NCBI GenBank assembly: GCA_947459935.1
Contig: CANHFN010000044.1
Span: 1-6,716, forward strand
Direction of reading: 5' to 3'
Source of the DNA: Actinomycetota bacterium
Lineage (GTDB): Bacteria > Actinomycetota > Actinomycetes > Nanopelagicales > Nanopelagicaceae
Length of the DNA stretch: 6,716 nt
The notes below the pieces were generated by a model. The model ran no database searches. It saw only the letters and a list, made by a program, of their open reading frames with translations, and was not told the DNA's origin. Position 1 is the first letter of the stretch, and every line of letters starts with the position of its first letter. This document shows, in pieces, positions 1 to 6,716 of the stretch. Position numbers and translations under genes: made by a program.

Positions 1-75
1 AACACCACACGCATCTTGAGGGCCTTTGTCTTCACCTAATACATTGTGATTGAGCAAACCATCGGGGCGTCTCAT
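1..75 (-). CDS. purF: Amidophosphoribosyltransferase PurF, N-terminal 25 residues only (partial)
   Basis: This is the start of the first enzyme of purine synthesis, which makes phosphoribosylamine from PRPP and glutamine. Only codons 1-25 are in the window; the gene continues past base 1. Translating from the ATG at 73-75 gives a short leader followed by KGPQDACGV at residues 17-25. That is the conserved PurF region in which a propeptide is cleaved just before the catalytic N-terminal cysteine. Here the cysteine is residue 23, so the inferred propeptide is 22 residues. The ATG overlaps the stop of the upstream SCP-like gene in ATGA (72-75), and an AGGA lies 8 nt before it (84-87), which supports this start. 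The rest of the glutaminase domain and the phosphoribosyltransferase domain, including any iron-sulfur cysteines, cannot be seen. Identification rests on this motif and on gene order, in which purF follows purL and the SCP-like gene in actinobacteria. Confidence 0.9.
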   Translation of the reverse strand, partial: MRRPDGLLNHNVLGEDKGPQDACGV

Positions 76-374
76 ACATCTAATCCTAACGGTAGGTACT
101 CGGTTAAATCAGCCCGGACACCAGATGCTGCGATCGCACCACTATTCATGGCATCTGCCCAACTTAGCTTTCCAGATGCAAGAGCCAGCCATGTTTCCGC
201 ATTCATTTCAATGGTGTTAGGTGGAGTACCACGTGTGTGGGTTGGGCCATCACCACACTGAACAGCTGCATAAGGTGGTACACGAACTTCAATTGCACGA
301 CCAGGAGCTTTTGCAGTTAACAGTGCGAGAGTGCTTTTAACCTGTTCAAGTATTTGTTGGTCGCGCATGGCCAT
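72..374 (-). CDS. Small SCP2-like (sterol carrier family) protein of unknown function, between purL and purF
   Basis: This is a 100-residue soluble protein with no signal peptide or membrane segment visible. It begins with a short helix-like stretch (about 4-22). A conserved core follows: APGRAIEVRVPPYAAVQC (23-40), GPTHTRGTPPN (43-53), TWLALASGKLSWADA (61-75) and a terminal RADLTEYLPL (87-96). I recognise this pattern from the actinobacterial proteins annotated 'sterol carrier family protein' (the bacterial SCP ortholog family; M. tuberculosis Rv0807 is the member I recall), found at the same place between purL and purF. The biochemical role is not known to me, and sterol transport is not implied. 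At about 100 residues it looks shorter than the roughly 125-130 I recall for relatives, apparently by loss of N-terminal sequence. The first ATG (374) shares one base with the purL stop. A second in-frame ATG at 368 has GGA at a better distance (8 nt), so the true start could be two codons later. Its stop overlaps the purF start in ATGA, so it is probably co-translated with purL and purF. Confidence 0.87.
   Translation of the reverse strand: MAMRDQQILEQVKSTLALLTAKAPGRAIEVRVPPYAAVQCGDGPTHTRGTPPNTIEMNAETWLALASGKLSWADAMNSGAIAASGVRADLTEYLPLGLDV
84..87 (-). promoter_or_regulatory. Ribosome binding site for purF
   Basis: On the minus strand AGGA lies 8 nt upstream of the purF ATG, inside the last codons of the SCP-like gene. 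It fixes the purF start, which is otherwise easy to miss because the reading frame leaves the window after 25 codons. Confidence 0.6.
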
Positions 375-2599
375 TATCCAAACAACTTTGGAAATGTTGA
401 GGTGTGAGCAATCGAAAGTTCGGATAGGGAGATGATCACATCATTAATGATGAGTGAGTCTCCCCCAGTTGTTCCTAGTTTTGTGAGTGCGATTGAATTC
501 TTTGCTGCCAATTCTTCAAGCTTTCTTGTGTCGATTGGATCAATTGCAACAAGTACGCGTCCAGGTGTTTCACTAAGCAGGCAAATTCCTGGATTATCTA
601 GCGAAATAGTTACACCAACTTTATGACGCAAAACCATCTCGGTTAATCCTGCAGATAAACCACCCTGGCTTAAATCATGGGCTGCGGCGAAGAAAGAGTT
701 ACCTTCCAGAAGTAGCTCAATAAGACGCATTTCACGCTGTAAATCAGCATCCGGGGATTGGCCAACGCGCTGATTGTGCAAGAAGGCCCATTCACTGCCG
801 GCCAGATCTTCATGTGTTTCTCCAACTAGATAGAGATCCAAACCGGCATGTGTAAAACTCATGGGTGTTCGTGTGCGAACATCTTGTATAACGCCTAGTA
901 CGCCGATAACAGGTGTAGGCAAGATTGCAACAGATCCTGTCTGGTTATAGAAGGATACGTTTCCTCCCGTTACGGGAAGTCCCATTTCTAAACATCCATC
1001 TGCTAATCCACGAACAGATTCGGCAAACTGCCACATCACGCCTGGATCTTCTGGAGAGCCAAAGTTCAGACAGTTTGTTACAGCAAGTGGCCTTGCACCC
1101 GCTGTTGCAATATTACGAGCAGCTTCAGCTAACGCTAGTTTTGCACCTTGGTATGGATTCAGGTAGGACCAATTCGCATTGGCATCTGTTGAGATTGCAA
1201 CACCCAGATGTGTTGTTTCATCAACGCGAACCATTCCTGAATCATCAGGTTGGGATTGAATTGTGTTGCCTTGAACATATTTGTCATATTGAGATGTGAC
1301 CCATGATTTATCTGCAAGGTTAGGAGCAGCTGCTAATTTTAGAACCGCTGCTTTTACTTCAGCTGCTGTTACCGGGATCGGTACATTTACTTTCTGGCTA
1401 TTTACTTGATCAATATATGCAGGTTGTGCCAATGGGCGGTTATAGACAGGACCATCATGTGCAACCGTGCGAGGTGGAACATCAACGATCAGCTCGCCAT
1501 TCCACGTAATTTCAAGATGATTTCCATCGGTCACTTCACCAATCACCGTGACTGTTACATCCCACTTCTTGCAGATTTCTAAGAAACGATCAATGTTGCT
1601 TGGCTCCACAATTGCACACATGCGCTCTTGTGATTCAGACATCAAGATCTCCTCGGGAGATAGCGATGGATCGCGCAATGGAACCTTGTCTAATTGCACT
1701 TTCATGCCACCAGAACCACCTGATGCAAGCTCGCTTGTGGCACAGGATAAGCCTGCTCCGCCAAGGTCTTGGATACCAACAACTAAGTCTTCAGCAAAGA
1801 TCTCTAAGGAGCACTCAATCAAAACCTTTTCAACAAACGGATCACCCACCTGAACACTTGGGCGCTTTGTTGATCCACCAGCACCAAAAGTTTCTGAGGC
1901 AAGTACAGATACTCCACCAATACCATCGCCACCTGTTTTCGCCCCATATAAGACAACTAGATTGCCAGCACCTGCAGCTTTAGCTAACTTAATGTCGCTG
2001 TGCTTCATCACGCCAACACACAATGCATTAACTAGTGGGTTACCGGCATATGTTTCATCAAAAGTTACTTCGCCGCCAATATTTGGAAGACCTAAACAGT
2101 TTCCGTATCCACCAACACCGGCGATAATTCCTGGCAAAACACGACGAGTATCTTGTGCATCTGCTGGACCAAATCGCAATGGATCCATCACTGCGATAGG
2201 CCGAGCACCCATAGTTAAAATGTCGCGAACAATTCCGCCAACACCAGTTGCTGCACCTTGGTAGGGCTCAATGAATGAAGGATGATTGTGAGATTCAATT
2301 TTAAAAGTTACGGCATATCCCTGGCCGACATCAACAACGCCTGCATTTTCACCAATACCAACTAGCAAGGCATCAGATTGAGGAGCCTTTTCGCCGAACT
2401 GCTTCAAATGCACTTTTGATGACTTATAAGAACAGTGCTCAGACCACATGACTGAATACATTGCTAGTTCTGATGAAGTTGGGCGACGACCAAGAATTTC
2501 CTTGATGCGTGCATACTCATCAGGCTTTAGACCAAGCTCTGCAAATGGTTGTGAGTTTTCAGGTGTGCTCTGGGCGATTGCAACGGTATCGAGTGCCAT
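374..2599 (-). CDS. purL: Phosphoribosylformylglycinamidine synthase subunit PurL (small PurL type)
   Basis: This is the synthetase subunit that turns FGAR, ATP and ammonia (from glutamine) into FGAM. It is 741 residues long, as expected for the small PurL that works with separate PurS and PurQ; the fused enterobacterial form is about 1300. Visible motifs are [15 protein letters not shown] (51-65, with the catalytic-region His55), [10 protein letters not shown] (83-92), [20 protein letters not shown] (99-118), MDPLRFG (138-144), [14 protein letters not shown] (277-290), the second-half repeat [18 protein letters not shown] (481-498), [16 protein letters not shown] (541-556) and [12 protein letters not shown] (638-649). 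The two halves each carry the AIRS-like fold typical of the family. The frame is intact. The ATG shares its A with the purQ stop in TAATG, and GGTGA lies just upstream as a modest ribosome binding site. The stop in turn overlaps the next gene by one base. Confidence in family and function is very high. Confidence 0.98.
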   Translation of the reverse strand: MALDTVAIAQSTPENSQPFAELGLKPDEYARIKEILGRRPTSSELAMYSVMWSEHCSYKSSKVHLKQFGEKAPQSDALLVGIGENAGVVDVGQGYAVTFKIESHNHPSFIEPYQGAATGVGGIVRDILTMGARPIAVMDPLRFGPADAQDTRRVLPGIIAGVGGYGNCLGLPNIGGEVTFDETYAGNPLVNALCVGVMKHSDIKLAKAAGAGNLVVLYGAKTGGDGIGGVSVLASETFGAGGSTKRPSVQVGDPFVEKVLIECSLEIFAEDLVVGIQDLGGAGLSCATSELASGGSGGMKVQLDKVPLRDPSLSPEEILMSESQERMCAIVEPSNIDRFLEICKKWDVTVTVIGEVTDGNHLEITWNGELIVDVPPRTVAHDGPVYNRPLAQPAYIDQVNSQKVNVPIPVTAAEVKAAVLKLAAAPNLADKSWVTSQYDKYVQGNTIQSQPDDSGMVRVDETTHLGVAISTDANANWSYLNPYQGAKLALAEAARNIATAGARPLAVTNCLNFGSPEDPGVMWQFAESVRGLADGCLEMGLPVTGGNVSFYNQTGSVAILPTPVIGVLGVIQDVRTRTPMSFTHAGLDLYLVGETHEDLAGSEWAFLHNQRVGQSPDADLQREMRLIELLLEGNSFFAAAHDLSQGGLSAGLTEMVLRHKVGVTISLDNPGICLLSETPGRVLVAIDPIDTRKLEELAAKNSIALTKLGTTGGDSLIINDVIISLSELSIAHTSTFPKLFG

Positions 2600-3267
2600 T
2601 ACTTCACCATTGCATTCAAAATTGATGTGAAAAAGCCAAGACCTTGTGCAGATGGTCCTGTTAACTCATTGATTGCATGCTCTGGGTGGGGCATAAGACC
2701 TACAACATTGCCTTTGGCGTTAGTAATACCAGCGATTAAATTGCGTGATCCGTTGGGATTATCGCCCACATAGCGGGCTATTACGCGGCCTTCACCTTCG
2801 AGCATCGCAAGAGTTTGATCATCACACTGAAATGAACCTTCGCCATTTTTAAGTGGAATGACAATATTCTCACCTTGTTTAAAGGAATTGGTCCACGGTG
2901 TTTTGTTATTAACAATTTCAATCTCTTGATCTCGGCACAAGAAGTGCAGATCAGAGTTACGAGTCAGGGCACCTGGCAATAAATGCGATTCACACAGCAC
3001 CTGGAAGCCATTACAAATACCAAGAACTGGCATACCTTTATTAGCTGCTTCAATAACAAGTTGCATAACTGGTGCAAAACGAGAAATTGCACCACAGCGC
3101 AAGTAATCCCCATAAGAAAAACCACCTGGTAATACAACGGCATCCACGCCCTTCAGATCTGCATCGCCATGCCACAGCGATACTGCTTCTGCTCCACCAA
3201 CTACGACAGCGCGCGCAGCATCGCGATCATCTAGAGTTCCTGGAAATGTTATGACACCAACGCGCAT
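2599..3267 (-). CDS. purQ: Phosphoribosylformylglycinamidine synthase subunit PurQ (glutaminase)
   Basis: This is the class I glutamine amidotransferase subunit of FGAM synthase. It hydrolyses glutamine and passes ammonia to PurL. It has 222 residues, normal for stand-alone PurQ. The N-terminus [20 protein letters not shown] is typical. [18 protein letters not shown] (44-61) contributes the oxyanion region, GICNGFQVL (83-91) carries the nucleophile Cys85, and MPHPEHA (192-198) provides His194 and Glu196 to complete the triad. All three catalytic residues are present, so the subunit should be active. The ATG at 3267 shares one base with the purS stop. No strong ribosome binding site is visible before it, only a weak GAAAAG-like stretch. 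Translation probably depends on ribosomes finishing purS. The stop overlaps purL in the same TAATG arrangement, which fits co-synthesis of the three subunits of one complex. Confidence 0.98.
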   Translation of the reverse strand: MRVGVITFPGTLDDRDAARAVVVGGAEAVSLWHGDADLKGVDAVVLPGGFSYGDYLRCGAISRFAPVMQLVIEAANKGMPVLGICNGFQVLCESHLLPGALTRNSDLHFLCRDQEIEIVNNKTPWTNSFKQGENIVIPLKNGEGSFQCDDQTLAMLEGEGRVIARYVGDNPNGSRNLIAGITNAKGNVVGLMPHPEHAINELTGPSAQGLGFFTSILNAMVK

Positions 3268-3512
3268 TACTTTTCAACTCTCACGACGAAGTTCTCAATG
3301 ACTGGATTTGATAACAATACTTCAGCAGCTTTTTCGACTTCAGCAAGTTGGGTTGCTGTTGGCCCGCCTTCGATTTCGATTTCGAATCGTTTACCTTGGC
3401 GAACAGATGTAGCAAATGTGAACCCAAGTCGTGGCAGCGCAGATGCGACCGCATTTCCCTGAGGATCAAGAATCTCAGGCTTTAACATCACATCAACCAC
3501 GATCTTTGCCAT
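3267..3512 (-). CDS. purS: Phosphoribosylformylglycinamidine synthase subunit PurS
   Basis: This is a small structural subunit needed for PurL and PurQ to associate and for ammonia transfer in the Gram-positive and actinobacterial FGAM synthase. It has 81 residues, the usual length. Family features are the first strand [18 protein letters not shown] (5-22), LPRLGF (26-31), [13 protein letters not shown] (37-49) and [15 protein letters not shown] (66-80). In B. subtilis and T. maritima PurS is a dimer in a complex with two PurS per PurL. Unlike its neighbours, this gene has its own 15-nt leader after purC, with a good ribosome binding site. This may help provide the extra PurS needed, though that is inference. 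The ATG is at 3510-3512, and the TAA stop shares a base with the purQ start. Confidence 0.97.
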   Translation of the reverse strand: MAKIVVDVMLKPEILDPQGNAVASALPRLGFTFATSVRQGKRFEIEIEGGPTATQLAEVEKAAEVLLSNPVIENFVVRVEK

Positions 3513-3520
3513 TTATGTTT

Positions 3521-3527
3521 CTCCCTT
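3521..3527 (-). promoter_or_regulatory. Ribosome binding site for purS
   Basis: AAGGGAG on the minus strand sits 8 nt upstream of the purS ATG. It lies within the only noncoding stretch of the window (3513-3527), immediately after the purC stop. It is one of the two best Shine-Dalgarno matches seen here, the other being before purB. It marks purS as independently initiated, whereas the genes after it overlap. Confidence 0.75.
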
Positions 3528-4409
3528 TTAGAACTTGCTGCCGGTAATTCGGAAAAATGCTTCTTCGTAGCGTTGCGCTGTCTTCTCTACGATCTCATTC
3601 GGTAGTTCAGGGGGTGGGCTATTTCTATCCCATCCACTTGAAACTAGGTAGTCACGTAGAAATTGCTTGTCATAGGAAGGCTGAGCCCCGCCTGGCTTCC
3701 AGCTTGAGGCCTCCCAAAACCTAGAAGAATCAGGGGTTAGCGCCTCATCGCCAAGAAGAATCTGACCCTTGTCATTTCGACCGAACTCAAACTTTGTATC
3801 GGCCACAATTATTCTGCGGCTAGCTGCAAACTCTGCTGCCGTTTCATATAACTTAAGTGTCAGATCGCGAAGTTCAGCGGCATCATCTGCCCCAATGATT
3901 GAGACGGCGCTATCAAAATCTATATTGATGTCGTGATCGCCTATTTCAGCTTTTGTGGCTGGAGTGAAAATACTGTTTGGAAGATGTGATCCATCAAGTA
4001 GTCCATCTGGCAAAGGATTTCCGCATATAGCCTTGTTGTTCTGATATTCACTCCAACCACTGCCGGTTAGGTATCCCCGAGCAACACATTCAAGATCAAA
4101 CATTGTTAGTTGCTGCACGATAATTGCACGATCCTCAACTTCATCAGGAACTTCTGTCGAGATTACATGGTTGCCAATAATGTCTTCTAATAGTTCAAAC
4201 CAAAACAGTGAAAGTTGAGTAAGGACTGCGCCTTTTCCAGGAATTGCAGTTGGCATGACCCAGTCATAAGCTGAAACTCGATCTGAGGCAACTAACAAGA
4301 TCTCATCTTTATCGTTTGTGTACAAGTCACGAACTTTTCCGGTGCGCAGATGTTTCCACCCAGTTATTTCAGGCGCTGGCGGTGGGCCAGCTAGGCCAAA
4401 GCCGCTCAC
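3528..4409 (-). CDS. purC: Phosphoribosylaminoimidazole-succinocarboxamide synthase (SAICAR synthetase) PurC
   Basis: PurC ligates aspartate to CAIR using ATP, giving SAICAR, the substrate of PurB encoded just upstream. It has 293 residues, the longer monofunctional form common in actinobacteria (the E. coli enzyme is about 237). Motifs in order are TGKVRDLY (23-30, nucleotide-binding), VASDRVSAYDWVMPTAIPGK (40-59), ECVARGYLTGSGWSEY (107-122), IFTPATKAEIGDHD (147-160), VADTKFEFG (202-210) and GDEALTPDSSRFW (220-232). These are the PurC signatures. The start is GTG at 4407-4409, overlapping the purB stop as GTGA. No other in-frame start lies nearby; the next Met is residue 52, inside the fold. 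The N-terminus MSGFG matches what I recall of Streptomyces PurC. No clear ribosome binding site precedes it, so initiation probably relies on coupling to purB. The gene is intact. Confidence 0.97.
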   Translation of the reverse strand: MSGFGLAGPPPAPEITGWKHLRTGKVRDLYTNDKDEILLVASDRVSAYDWVMPTAIPGKGAVLTQLSLFWFELLEDIIGNHVISTEVPDEVEDRAIIVQQLTMFDLECVARGYLTGSGWSEYQNNKAICGNPLPDGLLDGSHLPNSIFTPATKAEIGDHDINIDFDSAVSIIGADDAAELRDLTLKLYETAAEFAASRRIIVADTKFEFGRNDKGQILLGDEALTPDSSRFWEASSWKPGGAQPSYDKQFLRDYLVSSGWDRNSPPPELPNEIVEKTAQRYEEAFFRITGSKF

Positions 4410-5827
4410 CGAATAGAGCCGGGCTTGTACTGCGCTGCGGCAGGGTGCGCGGATGTAATCGCACCAATGCGACTAACAACTCGAGCTACTTGTTGGCGAG
4501 CTTCGCCAGTAAATTCAATGGGGTCACTAATCAACAGATTAAGTGCTGCGTAATCAAGTGGAAGGCGATCATCGGCTGCTAAATCTTCTAGAAGTGTGTT
4601 CTTCTTTCCTTCGCGCATTCCAAGGGCAGTCTTAACCGCATGTTCTTTAATAACTTCATGCGCAACTTCACGGCCAACGCCTGCTTTAACCGCAGCCATA
4701 AGAATCTTTGTCGTGGCTAAGAAAGGTAAATAACGCTCTAATTCTGCACTTATTACCGCTGGGAAAGCGCCAAATTCATCAAGGACCGTAAGCATTGTTT
4801 CGAGCAATCCATCTATTGCATAGAAAGCATCTGGCAGCGCAACTCGTCGAACAACACTGCAAGAAACATCGCCTTCGTTCCATTGATCACCAGAAAGTTC
4901 ACTCACCATTGATGCGTATCCGCGCAGCACAACCGATAGACCGTTTACACGCTCGCATGAACGGGTATTCATCTTATGTGGCATTGCACTACTACCAACC
5001 TGGCCTGCTTTAAATCCTTCTGTTACCAGTTCAGCACCAGCCATTAAGCGAATTGATGTCGCTAACGATGAGGGAGATGATGCAATCTGAACCAAGGTTG
5101 TTACAACATCATAATCTAAAGAACGTGGATAGATTTGCCCAGTTGAATCAAGAACATTGTTAAATCCAAGTTCTTTCGCGATTGCACCTTCTAATTTAAA
5201 ATGCGCATCCGCTGATCCAAGAAGATCAATTGAATCTTGTGCTGTACCGACTGGGCCTTTGATGCCGCGCATCGGATAGCGGTTTTGCAAAGAAGTTAAT
5301 CGTTCGTATGCAAACAACAACTCTTCAGCAGCAGAAGCAAAACGTTTTCCTAAAGTTGTTACCTGAGCTGCAACATTATGTGAACGTCCAGCAATTGGTT
5401 GGTCTGCATACTGCGCAGCGCGCTCACCAAGTCGACCAAGGAGTGTGACAACCTTGTCATGAACAATCTCTAAACCGTTTCTAATCTGCAACGCTTCAAT
5501 ATTTTCAGTGAGGTCGCGGCTAGTCATTCCTGCATGAATTGCTTCGTGGCCTGCAAGTGCGTTGAACTCTTCAATGCGAGCCTTAACATCGTGTCGAGTT
5601 TGCTTTTCACGAACATCAATTGATGCAAGATTCACCTGTGTAATTACATTTTCGTAAGCTGTAATTACATCCTTGGAGATTGAATGGCCCAGGGTGGATT
5701 GAGCTCGCATAACAGCGATCCAGAGTTTGCGCTCGGCAATGATTTTGGCCTCTGGCGCGAAGATTTCACACATCGCAGCTGATGCATATCGGCTAGCAAG
5801 CAGGCTCATTGGTGAATTATCGGTCAT
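4406..5827 (-). CDS. purB: Adenylosuccinate lyase PurB
   Basis: This is a homotetrameric lyase of the fumarase/aspartase superfamily. It acts twice in purine synthesis, splitting SAICAR to AICAR plus fumarate and adenylosuccinate to AMP plus fumarate. It has 473 residues, close to other actinobacterial PurB proteins. Key motifs are TRHDVKARIEEFN (77-89), MTSRDLTEN (101-109), GRSHNVAAQVTTLGKR (147-162, with the likely catalytic His150) and the superfamily signature GSSAMPHKMN (278-287, on the flexible loop carrying the catalytic serine). The ATG directly follows the purD stop (TAA then ATG, no gap), and AGAAGGG lies 7 nt upstream, so this start is well supported over the Met at residue 7. The stop overlaps the purC GTG. 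Its place next to purC pairs two consecutive steps. A duplicated palindrome lies within codons 53-63. Confidence 0.98.
   Translation of the reverse strand: MTDNSPMSLLASRYASAAMCEIFAPEAKIIAERKLWIAVMRAQSTLGHSISKDVITAYENVITQVNLASIDVREKQTRHDVKARIEEFNALAGHEAIHAGMTSRDLTENIEALQIRNGLEIVHDKVVTLLGRLGERAAQYADQPIAGRSHNVAAQVTTLGKRFASAAEELLFAYERLTSLQNRYPMRGIKGPVGTAQDSIDLLGSADAHFKLEGAIAKELGFNNVLDSTGQIYPRSLDYDVVTTLVQIASSPSSLATSIRLMAGAELVTEGFKAGQVGSSAMPHKMNTRSCERVNGLSVVLRGYASMVSELSGDQWNEGDVSCSVVRRVALPDAFYAIDGLLETMLTVLDEFGAFPAVISAELERYLPFLATTKILMAAVKAGVGREVAHEVIKEHAVKTALGMREGKKNTLLEDLAADDRLPLDYAALNLLISDPIEFTGEARQQVARVVSRIGAITSAHPAAAQYKPGSIR
5639..5669. repeat. Two copies of the palindrome TGTAATTACA, 21 bp apart, inside purB
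   Basis: Bases 5639-5648 and 5660-5669 are identical and each is a perfect 10-bp palindrome. The start-to-start distance of 21 bp is about two helical turns. Both sit in the early purB coding region and encode the two VIT tripeptides of DVITAYENVITQV, seven residues apart on a likely helix. The arrangement resembles a paired operator, but the coding sequence explains part of it and no regulator is known. Confidence 0.5.
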
Positions 5828-6716
5828 TTAATTGCCCTTCTCTGCCACCGACGCATTAAGCGCGATATCAGAACGGTAGAAAGAGCCGGCAAGGCTGATT
5901 TGGCTAATTGCCCGGTAGGCACGATTGCGGGCTTCGGTTAAATCTTCACCAATTCCTGTAACTGTCAGTACTCGACCACCAGAAGAAACGATCCCTAGTT
6001 CAGTATCTGTTGTACCAGCATGGTAAATCTGAACGTTTTCTATCTGCTTAAATCCACTAACCACAGATCCGCTCTTCGGTGAACCTGGATAACCTTCTGC
6101 AGCCAGAACAACTGTTACCGCAGAATCATCCTTCCAATCCAAGGTTGTTCCATTGAGATTTCCTGTTGCAGCCTTGTATAACAAGGTTGCAAGTGGAGTT
6201 TTTAGTCGTGGGATTAAAACTTGTGTTTCTGGATCACCAAAACGTGCATTAAATTCAATAACTCGTGTTCCGTGATCTGTGAGTGCAAGACCTGCATAGA
6301 GCAAACCAACAAATGGAGTTCCACGTGCTGCCATTTCAGCAATCATGGGAGCCAGAACCTGTTTGTATGTATCTTCAATAATGTCTGATGGTGCCCACGG
6401 CAATGGTGAGTACGCACCCATCCCCCCAGTATTTGGTCCTGTATCCCCATCATGGGCACGCTTGAAGTCTTGAGCAGGTTGCATTGGAACAATTGTTGTT
6501 CCGTCGCTAATGCCAAATAGAGAAACTTCTGGACCATCTAAATACTCTTCAATCACTACCCGTTTGCAAGCTAGAGCATGATCTAATGCTTCTTGGCGAT
6601 TATTGGTAACAACAACACCTTTACCTGCCGCCAGACCGTCATCTTTTACAACATATGGCGCACCGAATGCATCTAATGCTATTTCAATCTCTTCTTTAGT
6701 TACACAAGTAAAACTG
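5828..6716 (-). CDS. purD: Phosphoribosylamine-glycine ligase (GAR synthetase) PurD, partial, N-terminus outside the window
   Basis: PurD is an ATP-grasp ligase that joins glycine to phosphoribosylamine to give GAR, the second step of the pathway. The frame stays open from the TAA at 5828-5830 to the right edge, giving 295 codons. The family is about 420-430 residues, so roughly 125-135 N-terminal residues are missing. Fragment landmarks are YVVKDDGLAAGKGVVV (21-36, ATP-grasp glycine-rich loop), IEEYLDGPEVSLF (55-67), QDFKRAHDGDTGPNTGGMGA (82-101) and EFNARFGDPETQVL (154-167, metal-binding Glu and Asn). The C-terminal domain ends with GSFYRSDIA. A GTG at 6554-6556 can look like a start, but it is an internal valine (KRVVIEEY), because the ATP-grasp loop lies upstream of it. 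The stop abuts the purB ATG. The promoter and any purine-responsive control must be beyond base 6716. Confidence 0.97.
   Translation of the reverse strand, partial: SFTCVTKEEIEIALDAFGAPYVVKDDGLAAGKGVVVTNNRQEALDHALACKRVVIEEYLDGPEVSLFGISDGTTIVPMQPAQDFKRAHDGDTGPNTGGMGAYSPLPWAPSDIIEDTYKQVLAPMIAEMAARGTPFVGLLYAGLALTDHGTRVIEFNARFGDPETQVLIPRLKTPLATLLYKAATGNLNGTTLDWKDDSAVTVVLAAEGYPGSPKSGSVVSGFKQIENVQIYHAGTTDTELGIVSSGGRVLTVTGIGEDLTEARNRAYRAISQISLAGSFYRSDIALNASVAEKGN
5835..5841 (-). promoter_or_regulatory. Ribosome binding site for purB
   Basis: AGAAGGG on the minus strand lies 7 nt before the purB ATG, within the last codons of purD. It decides the purB start at 5827 rather than the in-frame ATG six codons later. 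Confidence 0.65.

Noticed and set aside
130..137. GCGATCGC octamer (HIP1-like palindrome)
   Set aside because: It is the only copy I noticed and it lies within the SCP-like coding sequence. One occurrence is not evidence of a repeat family.
46..261. Plus-strand 71-codon frame opposite the SCP-like gene
   Set aside because: The opposite strand encodes the conserved SCP-like protein and the purF start, and this frame has no family resemblance.
866..881. Hairpin TGTTCG-N4-CGAACA in purL, resembling a LexA-type operator or terminator stem
   Set aside because: The half-sites are in the opposite order to the CGAAC-N4-GTTCG SOS box. There is no following T tract, and it lies in the middle of the purL frame encoding VRTRT. 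Probably coincidental.
925..1983. Plus-strand open frames of 100-127 codons opposite purL (925-1299, 1548-1853, 1600-1983)
   Set aside because: They lie antisense to strongly conserved PurL coding sequence, overlap each other, show no recognisable domain and have biased low-complexity composition (Leu, Gln, His). They are shadows of purL.
3369..3390. Short CGATTT tandem-like run in purS
   Set aside because: It encodes the alternating FEIEIE strand of PurS, a conserved protein feature, and is not an independent repeat.
4316..4582. Plus-strand 88-codon frame across the purB/purC junction
   Set aside because: It spans two conserved minus-strand genes and has no recognisable domain. Nothing suggests a real antisense gene.
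5828..6556. Reading the GTG at 6556 as the purD start, giving a shortened 242-residue protein
   Set aside because: The frame is open to the window edge, and the upstream 53 codons contain the PurD ATP-grasp loop KDDGLAAGKG, so the gene is cut by the window and is not truncated.
6581..6680. Ten-base repeat ATCTAATGCT at 6581 and 6671
   Set aside because: Both copies encode an in-frame Ala-Leu-Asp in PurD with the same common codons. Coding explains them.

Overview
The window is one continuous piece of a de novo purine (IMP) biosynthesis operon. Every gene is on the minus strand, so transcription runs from the right end to the left. In transcription order the genes are purD (5' part missing), purB, purC, purS, purQ, purL, a small SCP2-like gene of unknown function, and purF (only its first 25 codons are present). 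I see no mobile element, RNA gene, CRISPR array or terminator. The operon promoter must lie beyond the right edge.

The organism is very likely an actinobacterium. Three things support this: a sterol-carrier-like gene wedged between purL and purF, as I recall from Mycobacterium and Streptomyces; the small-PurL plus separate PurS and PurQ form of FGAM synthetase; and actinobacterial-looking motifs in PurB, PurC and PurD. Base composition is low for that phylum (about 40-50% G+C on a few lines counted by hand). The DNA is extremely compact, with only 15 noncoding bases (3513-3527) in 6716. Low G+C plus such packing fits the streamlined freshwater acI lineage (Nanopelagicales, e.g. Planktophila or Nanopelagicus relatives). 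That placement is inference and not shown by any one sequence feature.

The genes work together as follows. PurF makes phosphoribosylamine from PRPP and glutamine, and PurD converts it to GAR. After formylation by an enzyme not in the window, PurL, PurQ and PurS together make FGAM. After AIR and CAIR formation (purM, purE and purK, not in the window), PurC makes SAICAR and PurB releases fumarate to give AICAR. PurB also converts adenylosuccinate to AMP.

Gene junctions are very tight. purD and purB abut (TAA then ATG). purB/purC share GTGA. purS/purQ, purQ/purL and purL/SCP-like each share a single base in TAATG. SCP-like/purF share ATGA. Only purS has a spacer of its own, and it carries a clear ribosome binding site. 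This is ordinary core metabolism. I found no convincing new system. The points most worth a second look are the uncharacterised SCP-like protein, the coupling pattern, and a duplicated palindrome inside purB.
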